NCBI GenBank assembly: GCA_036139795.1
Contig: JAYZYX010000021.1
Coordinates: 1-14,415 of the forward strand
Direction of reading: 5' to 3'
DNA from: Donghicola sp036139795
GTDB taxonomy: Bacteria > Pseudomonadota > Alphaproteobacteria > Rhodobacterales > Rhodobacteraceae
DNA: 14,415 nucleotides
The notes under the pieces: generated by a model
Told to the model about the DNA's origin: nothing
Databases searched by the model: none
Seen by the model: only the letters and a program-made list of their open reading frames with translations
Translations under genes and position numbers: made by a program
Shown here: positions 1 through 6,803 of the stretch, piece by piece
How positions within the stretch are numbered: the first letter of the stretch is position 1
How the letters are laid out: every line of letters starts with the position of its first letter

Positions 1-17
1 CCCGGCCTTCTTCTGGC

Positions 18-50
18 AAAAAATCCGGGGGGGTGGGGGGCAGCCCCCCG
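18..50 (-). terminator. Rho-independent terminator of the TfdB-like gene
   Basis: On the minus strand, about 40 bases past the stop of the monooxygenase gene, CGGGGGG (50-44) can pair with CCCCCCG (32-26). Two bases later comes T6 (23-18). A competing stem, GGGGGG/CCCCCC with a CAG loop, lies at 35-49. The layout is a G/C-run hairpin followed by a T tract, as in many Rhodobacterales intergenic terminators (family resemblance from memory, not searched). The remainder of 1-91 shows no gene. Confidence 0.7.
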
Positions 51-91
51 CTTAAACCTGCCAACAGGCACAGGCCCATCCATTTCCAATC

Positions 92-1846
92 TCACCGCGC
101 CAAGATCGCACGCAGCACCCGCAACAACTCACCCTCAGGCTCTTTCGCCATCTTGGCGCATCGCCATGCCACGTGGTGATCAGGCCGGACAAGCAAGCAG
201 CCGCTGTCAGTGATTTCACTCGCGCGAGCCCAATCGCCGCTGTGATCCAGATGGGCCTGACGAGGCCCGATGATGCGGGTGGTGATCTCGATCCCTAAAC
301 GTTTCCCCACCACCGCAGCGGCCTTAGCCCATGCCTCGCCGCCAAGACCGGTCAAAACCGTAAACTGCCCGTGGCCGCATAGATCCAACGAGGACACCTC
401 GGCCCCACCGGCCTCATAGACCCACGCGTGAGGCAGGCGGGCGCCAGGCCAGGTGGTGGGCTGGTAGTGCATGTCAGAGTCCAGCTCCATTGCGGGCTCA
501 ATCTGCCCGTCAGTGACAACCGCCGCCGAGGTATAGCGCTGGTTCATTTCGACCCCGTGGGCGTCGAACTCGTATTTCTTGAAGGCAATCGCCTTGCGGA
601 TCGCCTCGCGCTGCTTTTCTGCGGCAGGGGTGCCATCGCAACGGGCCTCAAGGTTCTTTTGCATCTGAACCGGATCAACCCCTTCGCCCATGCCCAAGGC
701 TTCAAAGATCGGGCCGGTCTCGGCGATGGACTGGTTGGCGCGGGTGACGATCTGCTTGGCCACGGGGGCGCGTTCAGCGTCATAGCTGTCCAGCAGACGC
801 GCGCCGGCCTGACCTTTCAGCACCATCGCCAGCTTCCACGCCAGATTGAACGCATCTTGGATGGACGTATTCGACCCCAACCCGTTCGAGGGTGGATGCC
901 GGTGGATCGCGTCCCCCATACAGAACACCCGCCCCTCAGAGGTGCGCGTGGCGTAATAGTTGTTCACGGTCCAAGTGTTCGCGCTGATCGGCTCGATCTC
1001 CAACTCGGGATCGCCGATCAATTGACGGGCAACGCCAGTGGCGAACTCTTCGGTGACCTCCGGCTCTGGTCCATTGATGTCATAGCCCCAAACGATCAGC
1101 CATTCGTTCCACGGGCGCACCATACGGACCAAGCCCATGCCGATCCCGCCCACATCCGCGCCGGGCTGCATGACCCAGTACAGAACGGACGGCCGATGGG
1201 CGACGTATTTCGACAGATCTGCGCGGAAGAGGATGTTCATTGACCCGCCAACGGCCATCTCGCCCTCAAATGGCAGTCCCGCATGTTCGGCCACCAAGGA
1301 TTTGCCCCCGTCAGCCCCAACCAGATACTTTGATCGAACGGTGAATTCCTTGCCCGTCAAGCGATCAAGGCAGGTCGTCGTCACACCGTCTGCATCCTGT
1401 TCATGACGTAGATATTCCGTGGACATCCGCGCTTGCGTGCCCCGCGAACAGGCGGTCTTGAATAGAAGCGGCTCCATAAAGGTCTGGGGCAGGTCGTTCA
1501 TATGGCAGGGCGAGGACATTTCATGCTCGGCCTTCGACAGGGGGTGGTTGCCCCACGCCTTCATCCGCCCGATTTCTTCGCCCGCAAGGCTCTCGCAAAA
1601 GACGTTCTCGCCCATCAGATCCTGATGGGTGGCGTGCATATACGCCTCATCTTCAACGTCGCGGCCCAGATCGCGCAAAACCTCCATCGTGCGCTGGTTG
1701 GTGATATGGGCGCGGGGCGTGTTTGCCAGCCAGCGGTAGCGGTTCACCACCATGTTTTCGATGCCATAACTGGATAGCAACGCCGCTGTAGCCGAGCCCG
1801 CAGGGCCGGTGCCGATGATCAGCACATCGGTTGAAATATCTGCCAT
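92..1846 (-). CDS. FAD-dependent phenol monooxygenase, TfdB/PheA type
   Basis: Single-component flavoprotein aromatic hydroxylase of 584 residues that would ortho-hydroxylate a phenol with NAD(P)H and O2 in the cytoplasm. Seen: the Rossmann FAD motif GTGPAG at residues 12-17, the GADGG motif at 177-181, the second FAD motif MGDAIHRHPPSNGLGSNTS from residue 310, and a C-terminal thioredoxin-like extension. The stretch NTPRAHITNQRTMEVLRDLG and the GD region are typical of 2,4-dichlorophenol 6-monooxygenase (TfdB) relatives, and the length fits. I place the start at the ATG at 1846 because AGGGAGGA lies just upstream; an in-frame ATG at 1870 would put the operator palindrome inside the gene. It is divergent from a LysR gene, its probable regulator. 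Nearby hydroxyquinol genes suggest a non-chlorinated phenol or resorcinol-like substrate rather than dichlorophenol; that is inference. The family is sure, the substrate is not. Confidence 0.88.
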   Translation of the reverse strand: MADISTDVLIIGTGPAGSATAALLSSYGIENMVVNRYRWLANTPRAHITNQRTMEVLRDLGRDVEDEAYMHATHQDLMGENVFCESLAGEEIGRMKAWGNHPLSKAEHEMSSPCHMNDLPQTFMEPLLFKTACSRGTQARMSTEYLRHEQDADGVTTTCLDRLTGKEFTVRSKYLVGADGGKSLVAEHAGLPFEGEMAVGGSMNILFRADLSKYVAHRPSVLYWVMQPGADVGGIGMGLVRMVRPWNEWLIVWGYDINGPEPEVTEEFATGVARQLIGDPELEIEPISANTWTVNNYYATRTSEGRVFCMGDAIHRHPPSNGLGSNTSIQDAFNLAWKLAMVLKGQAGARLLDSYDAERAPVAKQIVTRANQSIAETGPIFEALGMGEGVDPVQMQKNLEARCDGTPAAEKQREAIRKAIAFKKYEFDAHGVEMNQRYTSAAVVTDGQIEPAMELDSDMHYQPTTWPGARLPHAWVYEAGGAEVSSLDLCGHGQFTVLTGLGGEAWAKAAAVVGKRLGIEITTRIIGPRQAHLDHSGDWARASEITDSGCLLVRPDHHVAWRCAKMAKEPEGELLRVLRAILAR

Positions 1847-1860
1847 AAAGTCCTCCCTAT

Positions 1861-1875
1861 ATACCATCATGGTAT
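1861..1875. promoter_or_regulatory. Palindromic operator ATAC-N7-GTAT, candidate LysR site
   Basis: ATACCATCATGGTAT is a perfect inverted repeat with 7-base arms around one central base. It matches both the general LysR T-N11-A rule and the ATAC-N7-GTAT recognition sequence known for CatR/ClcR/CbnR-type regulators of (chloro)catechol pathways. It lies in the 116-base divergent region, only 14 bases before the start of the monooxygenase gene and next to its ribosome binding site, and about 90 bases before the LysR gene. Binding by the adjacent LysR protein is inference. Confidence 0.55.
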
Positions 1876-1962
1876 GAATTCCTTGGACCTCCCCCAGCCG
1901 GTCTCCTCTCCGGACGTGAACAGGGGAAAATCCTTGCTCAAAGGGACATTAGCGTTCAGAAA

Positions 1963-2958
1963 ATGGACTGGTTTTCCAAAGAGCCGCGAATAACATCGCG
2001 TTTTGTTATGAAGTTAGATAGTGAACATCTCGAAATTCTTGCGATGATCGTCGAGAAGGGCGGCTTGACCGAAGGCGCCGAGGCGTTGGGCAAGTCCCAA
2101 CCATCGGTCTCGCGCACCATTTCCAATCTGGAAAAGCGCCTTGGCATGCCCCTGTTCGAGCCCGGACGCCGTCCCCTGCAACCCACACATTTCGGGCGGA
2201 TGCTGTCCGAGATTGGCATGCGCATCTACGCCCTGAACCGTGAGGCGCAGACGCTGGCCCAGAACTTTACCAAGGGCTACGCGGGCCACATCCGCATCGG
2301 CGGGACGCCGATTTTCATGGATGGGGTGATCTCGCACATGCTGGCGGATTTTCAGGAACGGGCCGAAGGGGTCCAGTTCGACCAGAGCTACGGATACTTT
2401 GACAGCCTTCTGGGCAAGCTGCGCAACAAGATGCTGGATATGGCAATCTTGCCAATGCGCGAAGACCAGATTCCGGTGGATTGCGACTTTCGCCCGCTGA
2501 TCCCGGGACGCAATGTAATTGCCTGCCGCGCAGGCCATCCAATGACCCGTAAGGGTCCGATAACGCTTCAGGAAATTGATGCCTACTCATGGGTTGCGCC
2601 GCCAGCCGATAGCCCGCTGTTCCGCGATTTGAAGGGGGCGATCACCTCAATCGGGTCCGAGAATTTCCGCTTTACCTTTTCGGGGGGCACGCTGGCCTCG
2701 ATCCAGTCGTTCCTGATTAGGACCGACTGCCTGACGGTGCTGCCCTATTCGGTGGTGTACCTGATGAAAGGGGCGGGGCAGATCGTGTCTTTGCCGATCA
2801 AAGTGGCCCATCCGGACCGGAAACTTGGCGTTCTGACCCGCAAGGGTGAGGCTCTGTCGCCCATGCTGAAAACCTTCATCACCTTCCTTGAAGGGCAGTG
2901 CGAAAATCTGGAATGCCGTATGGCGAATGAGGCCCGCATCGCCAAAGGCCGTGCCTGA
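1963..2958 (+). CDS. LysR-type transcriptional regulator
   Basis: 331 residues from this ATG. An N-terminal winged helix-turn-helix (about residues 20-80, with LTEGAEALGKSQPSVSRTISNLEKRLGMPLFEP) is followed by a periplasmic-binding-protein-like effector domain beginning near GHIRIGG. The length is slightly above the LysR norm of about 300. An alternative ATG at 2008 gives 316 residues and begins directly at the helix-turn-helix; neither start has a convincing ribosome binding site, so the first 15 residues are uncertain. The gene is divergent from the TfdB-like monooxygenase, the standard LysR arrangement, and the likely operator lies between them. The effector is probably an aromatic substrate or ring-cleavage intermediate (inference). 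Its stop codon directly abuts the stop codon of the convergent TetR gene. Confidence 0.9.
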   Translation: MDWFSKEPRITSRFVMKLDSEHLEILAMIVEKGGLTEGAEALGKSQPSVSRTISNLEKRLGMPLFEPGRRPLQPTHFGRMLSEIGMRIYALNREAQTLAQNFTKGYAGHIRIGGTPIFMDGVISHMLADFQERAEGVQFDQSYGYFDSLLGKLRNKMLDMAILPMREDQIPVDCDFRPLIPGRNVIACRAGHPMTRKGPITLQEIDAYSWVAPPADSPLFRDLKGAITSIGSENFRFTFSGGTLASIQSFLIRTDCLTVLPYSVVYLMKGAGQIVSLPIKVAHPDRKLGVLTRKGEALSPMLKTFITFLEGQCENLECRMANEARIAKGRA

Positions 2959-3603
2959 TCATTCCCCCTCGATGTAGGAGGGCAGATCGGGCAGGGGGCG
3001 GGCGGCCAGTTCGGACGCCGCATCCAGATCCAGCCCCGTCATGCACAGCATCCGCGCCACGATCTGGTTCTTGGCGGCGGCCGGAACCTCTCCCTTTGTG
3101 ATGGCAAGGCTGGCGCCGATAATCGTGTGAGTGGTCATGCGCCAGACCAGTTCGGGGTTCGACACCCGAAACCGGTTCGCGGTCGAGGCCAAGCGCAAGT
3201 CGCGGATCGCAAACGGCCCCATCGTGCGGAAAATCGCATCCGCGATCACCTCGGACCGGTGCAGCATCTGCTCCCATCTGGGGTCGGTGGTGGCCGTGTC
3301 CAAGACGCGGCGAATACCAAACGCATAGACCTGCGCGGGGTCCTCAAAGGTGTCTGTGACCTTTTCAATCCGCACCGCCAGTTCATGCATCAGGGTTTCC
3401 AGCACCGCGACGGCCAGCTCATCCTTGGAGCCAAAGTAGTTATAGACCGTCCCCGCGCCAACATCGGCACGCTCGGCGATTTCTAACATCGTGGCCGCAT
3501 CCACACCCTTTTCGGCCATCACATCCCGTGCAGAACGGATCAAAGCGGCGCGGTTCCGGCGCTGTCTGCGGGCGACGCGACCTTCGGGTTTGGGCTCGGA
3601 CAT
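2959..3603 (-). CDS. TetR-family transcriptional regulator
   Basis: 214 residues from the ATG at 3603, which has AGGAG five to six bases upstream; an in-frame ATG at 3660 would add 19 residues but lacks that support. Seen: an Arg-rich N-terminus (RRQRRNRAALIRSARDVMAE) and a TetR helix-turn-helix (about residues 36-60) ending GAGTVYNYFGSKDEL, followed by an all-helical ligand-binding domain. TetR proteins usually repress the divergent neighbour until a ligand binds. Here that would be the long catabolic and transport operon starting at 3884, with a GAACGTTC palindrome in the 280-base gap as candidate operator. The ligand is unknown; a hydroxylated aromatic is plausible. The gene converges on the LysR gene with no intervening base. 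Confidence 0.9.
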   Translation of the reverse strand: MSEPKPEGRVARRQRRNRAALIRSARDVMAEKGVDAATMLEIAERADVGAGTVYNYFGSKDELAVAVLETLMHELAVRIEKVTDTFEDPAQVYAFGIRRVLDTATTDPRWEQMLHRSEVIADAIFRTMGPFAIRDLRLASTANRFRVSNPELVWRMTTHTIIGASLAITKGEVPAAAKNQIVARMLCMTGLDLDAASELAARPLPDLPSYIEGE

Positions 3604-3660
3604 GGGAACTCCTGAGGGGATTCGAACCTGAGTCTTATTCAGTTTCGGGAAGTCATTCAA

Positions 3661-3686
3661 CTTGAGCGGCGGCGCAGCGCCTCAAG
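3661..3686. other. Inverted repeat in the TetR upstream region
   Basis: CTTGA (3661-3665) pairs with TCAAG (3682-3686), and inside it GGCG/CGCC closes over a CAG loop, leaving a five-base bulge. It lies in the divergent gap, about 60 bases upstream of the chosen TetR start, and may be a leader hairpin or a protein-binding site. No T tract follows on either strand, so it is not a classical terminator. Confidence 0.3.
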
Positions 3687-3775
3687 CCTGCACCATCTCA
3701 AAATCAAGAAAAACCCATGCGGATCAGCCCCATACGCCGCAAAATTCGCGCTTTATAAATGACTGATTTTCAAAG

Positions 3776-3790
3776 TTGACGAACGTTCAT
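3776..3790. promoter_or_regulatory. Candidate TetR operator and -35 region
   Basis: GAACGTTC (3781-3788) is a perfect 8-base palindrome overlapping a TTGAC -35-like element (3776-3780), about 100 bases before the MhpA-like start. I could not find a convincing -10 at the right spacing. The position between the divergent TetR gene and the operon it probably controls is what makes it a candidate. The rest of 3604-3883 is comparatively AT-rich noncoding DNA with no gene. Confidence 0.35.
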
Positions 3791-3883
3791 TTTTAGAACA
3801 GCCTTAGCGCAACACCGGAAATCCGGGGGGACAGCAGGCCAGCGCAGGAGGCGCGCAGACCTGACGCTAGGGAGGAAAACACC

Positions 3884-5524
3884 ATGACTGCATCGACCAA
3901 TCCGGTCGGTTTCGATACCGATGTTGCCATCGTTGGCGCGGGCCCTGTGGGCACGCTGCTGGCCATTCTTCTGGGTCAGCGGGGCAAGAAAGTTACCCTG
4001 ATCGAGCGTTGGTCCAAGCATTACCCGCTGCCCCGCGCGGTGACCTTTGACCACGAGATTGCGCGCATTCTGGCGACCCTCGGGATCAACGCGGAAGCCG
4101 ATGAGGCGATCAACTACCACGACGAGCTGTACTACTGGCGCAACCGCGACGGGCAGAATCTGCAAATTGTGGATTGGCAAAGCCAGTCGGCGTCCGGTTG
4201 GCGGGTGCGCTATTGGTTTAACCAGCCGTATCTTGAACGTCGCTTTCTTGCCATCGCCGCCGAACTGCCCACCGTCACCATTCTGCGCGGCTATGAAGGC
4301 AACGCGTTGGAGCAAGACGCGGACGGCGTGACCCTTTCGATCAAGCAAAACCCCGAGGAATTCGGCCCCGATGGTGAGCGCATCACCCTAAGGGCGCGGT
4401 TCGTGGCAGGGACCGACGGGGCCAACAGCTTTGTCCGTGAAACGCTGGGGATCGAGAATGAGGATAAGGGTTATTTCTTTGACTGGCTGATCCTCGATAT
4501 GATCCCGAACTTTGACTATGTGGCCTCACGTCCCGATCAGCCAGCCCAGTGGCAGCTGTGCGATCCCAAGCGCCCGACCACTGTGGTCCCCGGCGGCCCT
4601 GGCCCCGTTGCGGGCGGCCCTGATCGCCGCCGGTGGGAGTTCATGGTGCTGCCCACCGAAGACGCCGCAGAGATGCAAAAGCCTGATAATGCGTGGAAAT
4701 TACTGGAACCGTGGGGCCTGACCCCCGACAACGCCGAACTGGAACGGGCTGCCGTTTACCGCTTTCAGGCCCGTTGGGCCAAGACGTGGAACAAGGGCCG
4801 CTGCTTGATCGGCGGCGATGCCGCCCACTTAATGCCCCCCTTCGCGGGCGAGGGGATGTGCGCAGGAGTCCGTGATGCGGTGGCGATGGCGTGGCGTCTG
4901 AATGGTATCCTTGAAGGCAAGCTGTCGATGGATGTGCTGGACAGCTACACCTCTGAGCGGATCGAACACGCCAAGCATTACATCAACTTCAGCCAAGAGC
5001 TTGGTCAGATCATCTGTATCGCGGATGAAGACGCCGCCGCCGCGCGTGACGCCGCGATGATCAAGGCGCTGGCCGAACGGGACAATGCCCCAGTACCCAC
5101 CGACATTTGCCGCTTGGGGCAGGGGGTTTGGGATGTTGATAGCGCCCACGCAGGGGAACTCTCGGTGCAGGGGATCGTAGAATCCAGTGGCCACCGCGAT
5201 CGGTGTGACCAGATCGTCGGCCAAGGCTGGGTGCTGCTGGGGTATGACGCCGATCCGGCGCAGGCGCTAGAGCCTGAGCAACTGGCCCAATTGCAGCATC
5301 TAGAAGGGATCACCGTCCAGATCAGCCCCGCTGGTACCTCGGGCGATGTGGTGGATGCCGAGGGCACCTTTGGCGCGTGGCTTGAGCAGATTGATGCGCG
5401 CTACGTCCTGATCCGGCCCGATTTCTACGTGGCTTTGACTGCAAATTCGGCACAGGCGCTACGCTCTAAATTCGCCGCCATCATGGACCGTTTGCATGTT
5501 ACCGCGCCAGTGGCTGCGGAATGA
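3884..5524 (+). CDS. FAD-dependent aromatic hydroxylase, MhpA type
   Basis: 546-residue flavoprotein monooxygenase of the 3-(3-hydroxyphenyl)propionate hydroxylase (MhpA)/PheA superfamily. Seen: the FAD Rossmann motif GAGPVG at residues 18-23 with the ribose-binding acid at E41, the GTDGANSFVR motif at 176-185, the second FAD motif GGDAAHLMPPFAGEGMCAG from 310, and a thioredoxin-like C-terminus. The start has a strong GGGAGGA eight bases upstream. As first gene of the operon containing maleylacetate reductase and hydroxyquinol dioxygenase, it most simply makes hydroxyquinol, for example as a resorcinol 4-hydroxylase or by decarboxylative hydroxylation of a dihydroxybenzoate. MhpA itself acts on hydroxyphenylpropionate, but no meta-cleavage genes are here, so I do not assign that substrate. 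TetR control is probable. Confidence 0.88.
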   Translation: MTASTNPVGFDTDVAIVGAGPVGTLLAILLGQRGKKVTLIERWSKHYPLPRAVTFDHEIARILATLGINAEADEAINYHDELYYWRNRDGQNLQIVDWQSQSASGWRVRYWFNQPYLERRFLAIAAELPTVTILRGYEGNALEQDADGVTLSIKQNPEEFGPDGERITLRARFVAGTDGANSFVRETLGIENEDKGYFFDWLILDMIPNFDYVASRPDQPAQWQLCDPKRPTTVVPGGPGPVAGGPDRRRWEFMVLPTEDAAEMQKPDNAWKLLEPWGLTPDNAELERAAVYRFQARWAKTWNKGRCLIGGDAAHLMPPFAGEGMCAGVRDAVAMAWRLNGILEGKLSMDVLDSYTSERIEHAKHYINFSQELGQIICIADEDAAAARDAAMIKALAERDNAPVPTDICRLGQGVWDVDSAHAGELSVQGIVESSGHRDRCDQIVGQGWVLLGYDADPAQALEPEQLAQLQHLEGITVQISPAGTSGDVVDAEGTFGAWLEQIDARYVLIRPDFYVALTANSAQALRSKFAAIMDRLHVTAPVAAE

Positions 5525-5533
5525 TCCCTCCCG

Positions 5534-5554
5534 CGGGCCGACCCAACCGGCCCG
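5534..5554 (+). other. Intercistronic hairpin 1 after the MhpA-like gene
   Basis: CGGGCCG (5534-5540) and CGGCCCG (5548-5554) form a perfect 7-bp stem with a 7-base loop, beginning nine bases after the stop codon. No T tract follows, so it is more likely an mRNA stabiliser or attenuator than a full terminator. Confidence 0.5.
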
Positions 5555-5560
5555 TGTAAG

Positions 5561-5607
5561 GCAAGCGGCGCAAGATAACATCCGGTTATGTAATCTGCGC
5601 CGCTTGC
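5561..5607 (+). other. Intercistronic hairpin 2 (long stem)
   Basis: GCAAGCGGCGCA (5561-5572) pairs perfectly with TGCGCCGCTTGC (5596-5607). The stem continues inward through GAT/ATC after a one-base bulge, and a small inner AAC/GTT stem caps it. This is the strongest secondary structure in the window. It lies in the 170-base gap before maleylacetate reductase and has no T tract, which suggests RNA protection or processing rather than complete termination. Confidence 0.6.
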
Positions 5608-5615
5608 GATCCATT

Positions 5616-5631
5616 CCCCCAATTTCGGGGG
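5616..5631 (+). other. Intercistronic hairpin 3
   Basis: CCCCC (5616-5620), loop aatttc, GGGGG (5627-5631). It is the third structure in the same gap, about 60 bases before the maleylacetate reductase start. A similar CCCCC/GGGGG hairpin occurs in the iolB leader (14297-14316). Confidence 0.4.
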
Positions 5632-5694
5632 CTAACGTCCAATCCAAGAGGAGTCCCTGACGCATCTTTCCGCGCAGGGAAAACGGGAGCACCT

Positions 5695-6759
5695 ATGGCA
5701 CGTCCACTGGATTTTACATGCACATTGAACCCCGCACGGATCGTTTTCGGGTCCGGCACGCGGGCAAAGGTGGCCGATGAATTGGCGGCCCTTGGCGTGA
5801 ACCGCGCTTTGATCTTGTCCACCCCATTCCAGAATGGCGACGCACAGGCTTTGGCCACTGAATTGGGCGACAAGGCCGCTGGCGTTTTCAGCGATGCGGC
5901 GATGCACACGCCGGTTGAGGTCACCGAGAAAGCGATGGCCGTATTCAACGAACTGGGGGCGGACGGGGTTGTCGCGCTGGGTGGCGGCTCGACCATCGGG
6001 CTTGGCAAGGCGATTGCCTACCGAAACAATTGCCCGCAGCTGGTGATCGCAACCACCTATGCAGGGTCCGAGGTAACGCCCATTCTGGGCCAGACCGAAA
6101 ACGGGGTGAAAACCACCGTCCGCGCCGCGTCCATTCTGCCCGAAACCGTGATCTATGATCCGGACCTGACACACGGACTTCCTGTAGCAATGTCAGTAAC
6201 TTCGGGTCTGAACGCTATGGCCCATGCGGTTGAGGGGGTCTACGCGCAGGACCGCAATCCCGTGGCCAGCCTGATCGCGATCGAAGGCGTGCGCGCCTTG
6301 CGCGATGCCCTGCCGCAGATCGTGACAGACCCGCGAAACAGCGGCGCCCGCAACGATGCACTTTATGGCGCTTGGCTCTGCGGGACAGTGCTGGGATCGG
6401 TCGGCATGGCCCTGCATCACAAGCTTTGCCACACGCTGGGAGGCTCGTTCGATCTGCCCCACGCCGAGACGCACTCGGTCATGTTGCCCCATACCGCAGC
6501 GTTCAACGCGGGCGCAGCCGCCGAGGCGATGCAGCCTTTGGCGGACCTGTTCGGCGGCGAGATTGGCACCGGCCTGTGGCAGTTCGCCAAGGACCTTGGC
6601 GCGCCGATGGCCCTGAAGGATCTGGGCCTTGCAGAGGCGGATCTGGACCGTGCCGCCGATCTGGCGGTCAAGAACCCTTACTGGAATCCGCGTCCCGTGG
6701 AAAGGGACGCCATCCGCGCCCTTCTGGGCCGCGCATGGGAAGGGGCCGCGCCGCAATAG
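5695..6759 (+). CDS. macA: Maleylacetate reductase
   Basis: 354-residue member of the iron-containing-type alcohol dehydrogenase family that reduces maleylacetate to 3-oxoadipate with NAD(P)H, the last peripheral step of hydroxyquinol and chlorocatechol degradation. Seen: the nucleotide-binding GGGST at residues 96-100, the signature TTYAGSEVTPILGQTENGVK from residue 120 (diagnostic for TfdF/MacA/GraC relatives), HHKLCHTLGGSFDLPHAETH from 241 to 260, and a length matching the family (about 350). GGGAG precedes the ATG. It lies 170 bases after the MhpA-like gene across three hairpins and 44 bases before the importer genes. Pairing with hydroxyquinol dioxygenase in one operon supports the assignment. 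macA is used as the generic family symbol. Confidence 0.93.
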   Translation: MARPLDFTCTLNPARIVFGSGTRAKVADELAALGVNRALILSTPFQNGDAQALATELGDKAAGVFSDAAMHTPVEVTEKAMAVFNELGADGVVALGGGSTIGLGKAIAYRNNCPQLVIATTYAGSEVTPILGQTENGVKTTVRAASILPETVIYDPDLTHGLPVAMSVTSGLNAMAHAVEGVYAQDRNPVASLIAIEGVRALRDALPQIVTDPRNSGARNDALYGAWLCGTVLGSVGMALHHKLCHTLGGSFDLPHAETHSVMLPHTAAFNAGAAAEAMQPLADLFGGEIGTGLWQFAKDLGAPMALKDLGLAEADLDRAADLAVKNPYWNPRPVERDAIRALLGRAWEGAAPQ

Positions 6760-6803
6760 GCCCGCCCAAAACATAACGAAAAGTCATCTTAGGGAGGAGA
6801 AAG

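Noticed and set aside
428..1243. Long open frame on the plus strand opposite the TfdB-like gene
   Set aside because: It is antisense to a clearly recognisable flavoprotein; the composition is Arg/Gly/His-rich shadow sequence with no domain or ribosome binding site.
3612..3640. tRNA-like T-loop on the minus strand (GGTTCGAATCC)
   Set aside because: The flanking five bases do not pair as a T-arm, no acceptor stem, anticodon arm or CCA end is present, and it lies just upstream of the TetR start. Coincidence, or at most a tiny remnant.
3884..5524. Assignment as a true MhpA (hydroxyphenylpropionate hydroxylase)
   Set aside because: No extradiol dioxygenase, hydrolase or other mhp genes are nearby; the operon is intradiol/hydroxyquinol type, so only the family is named.
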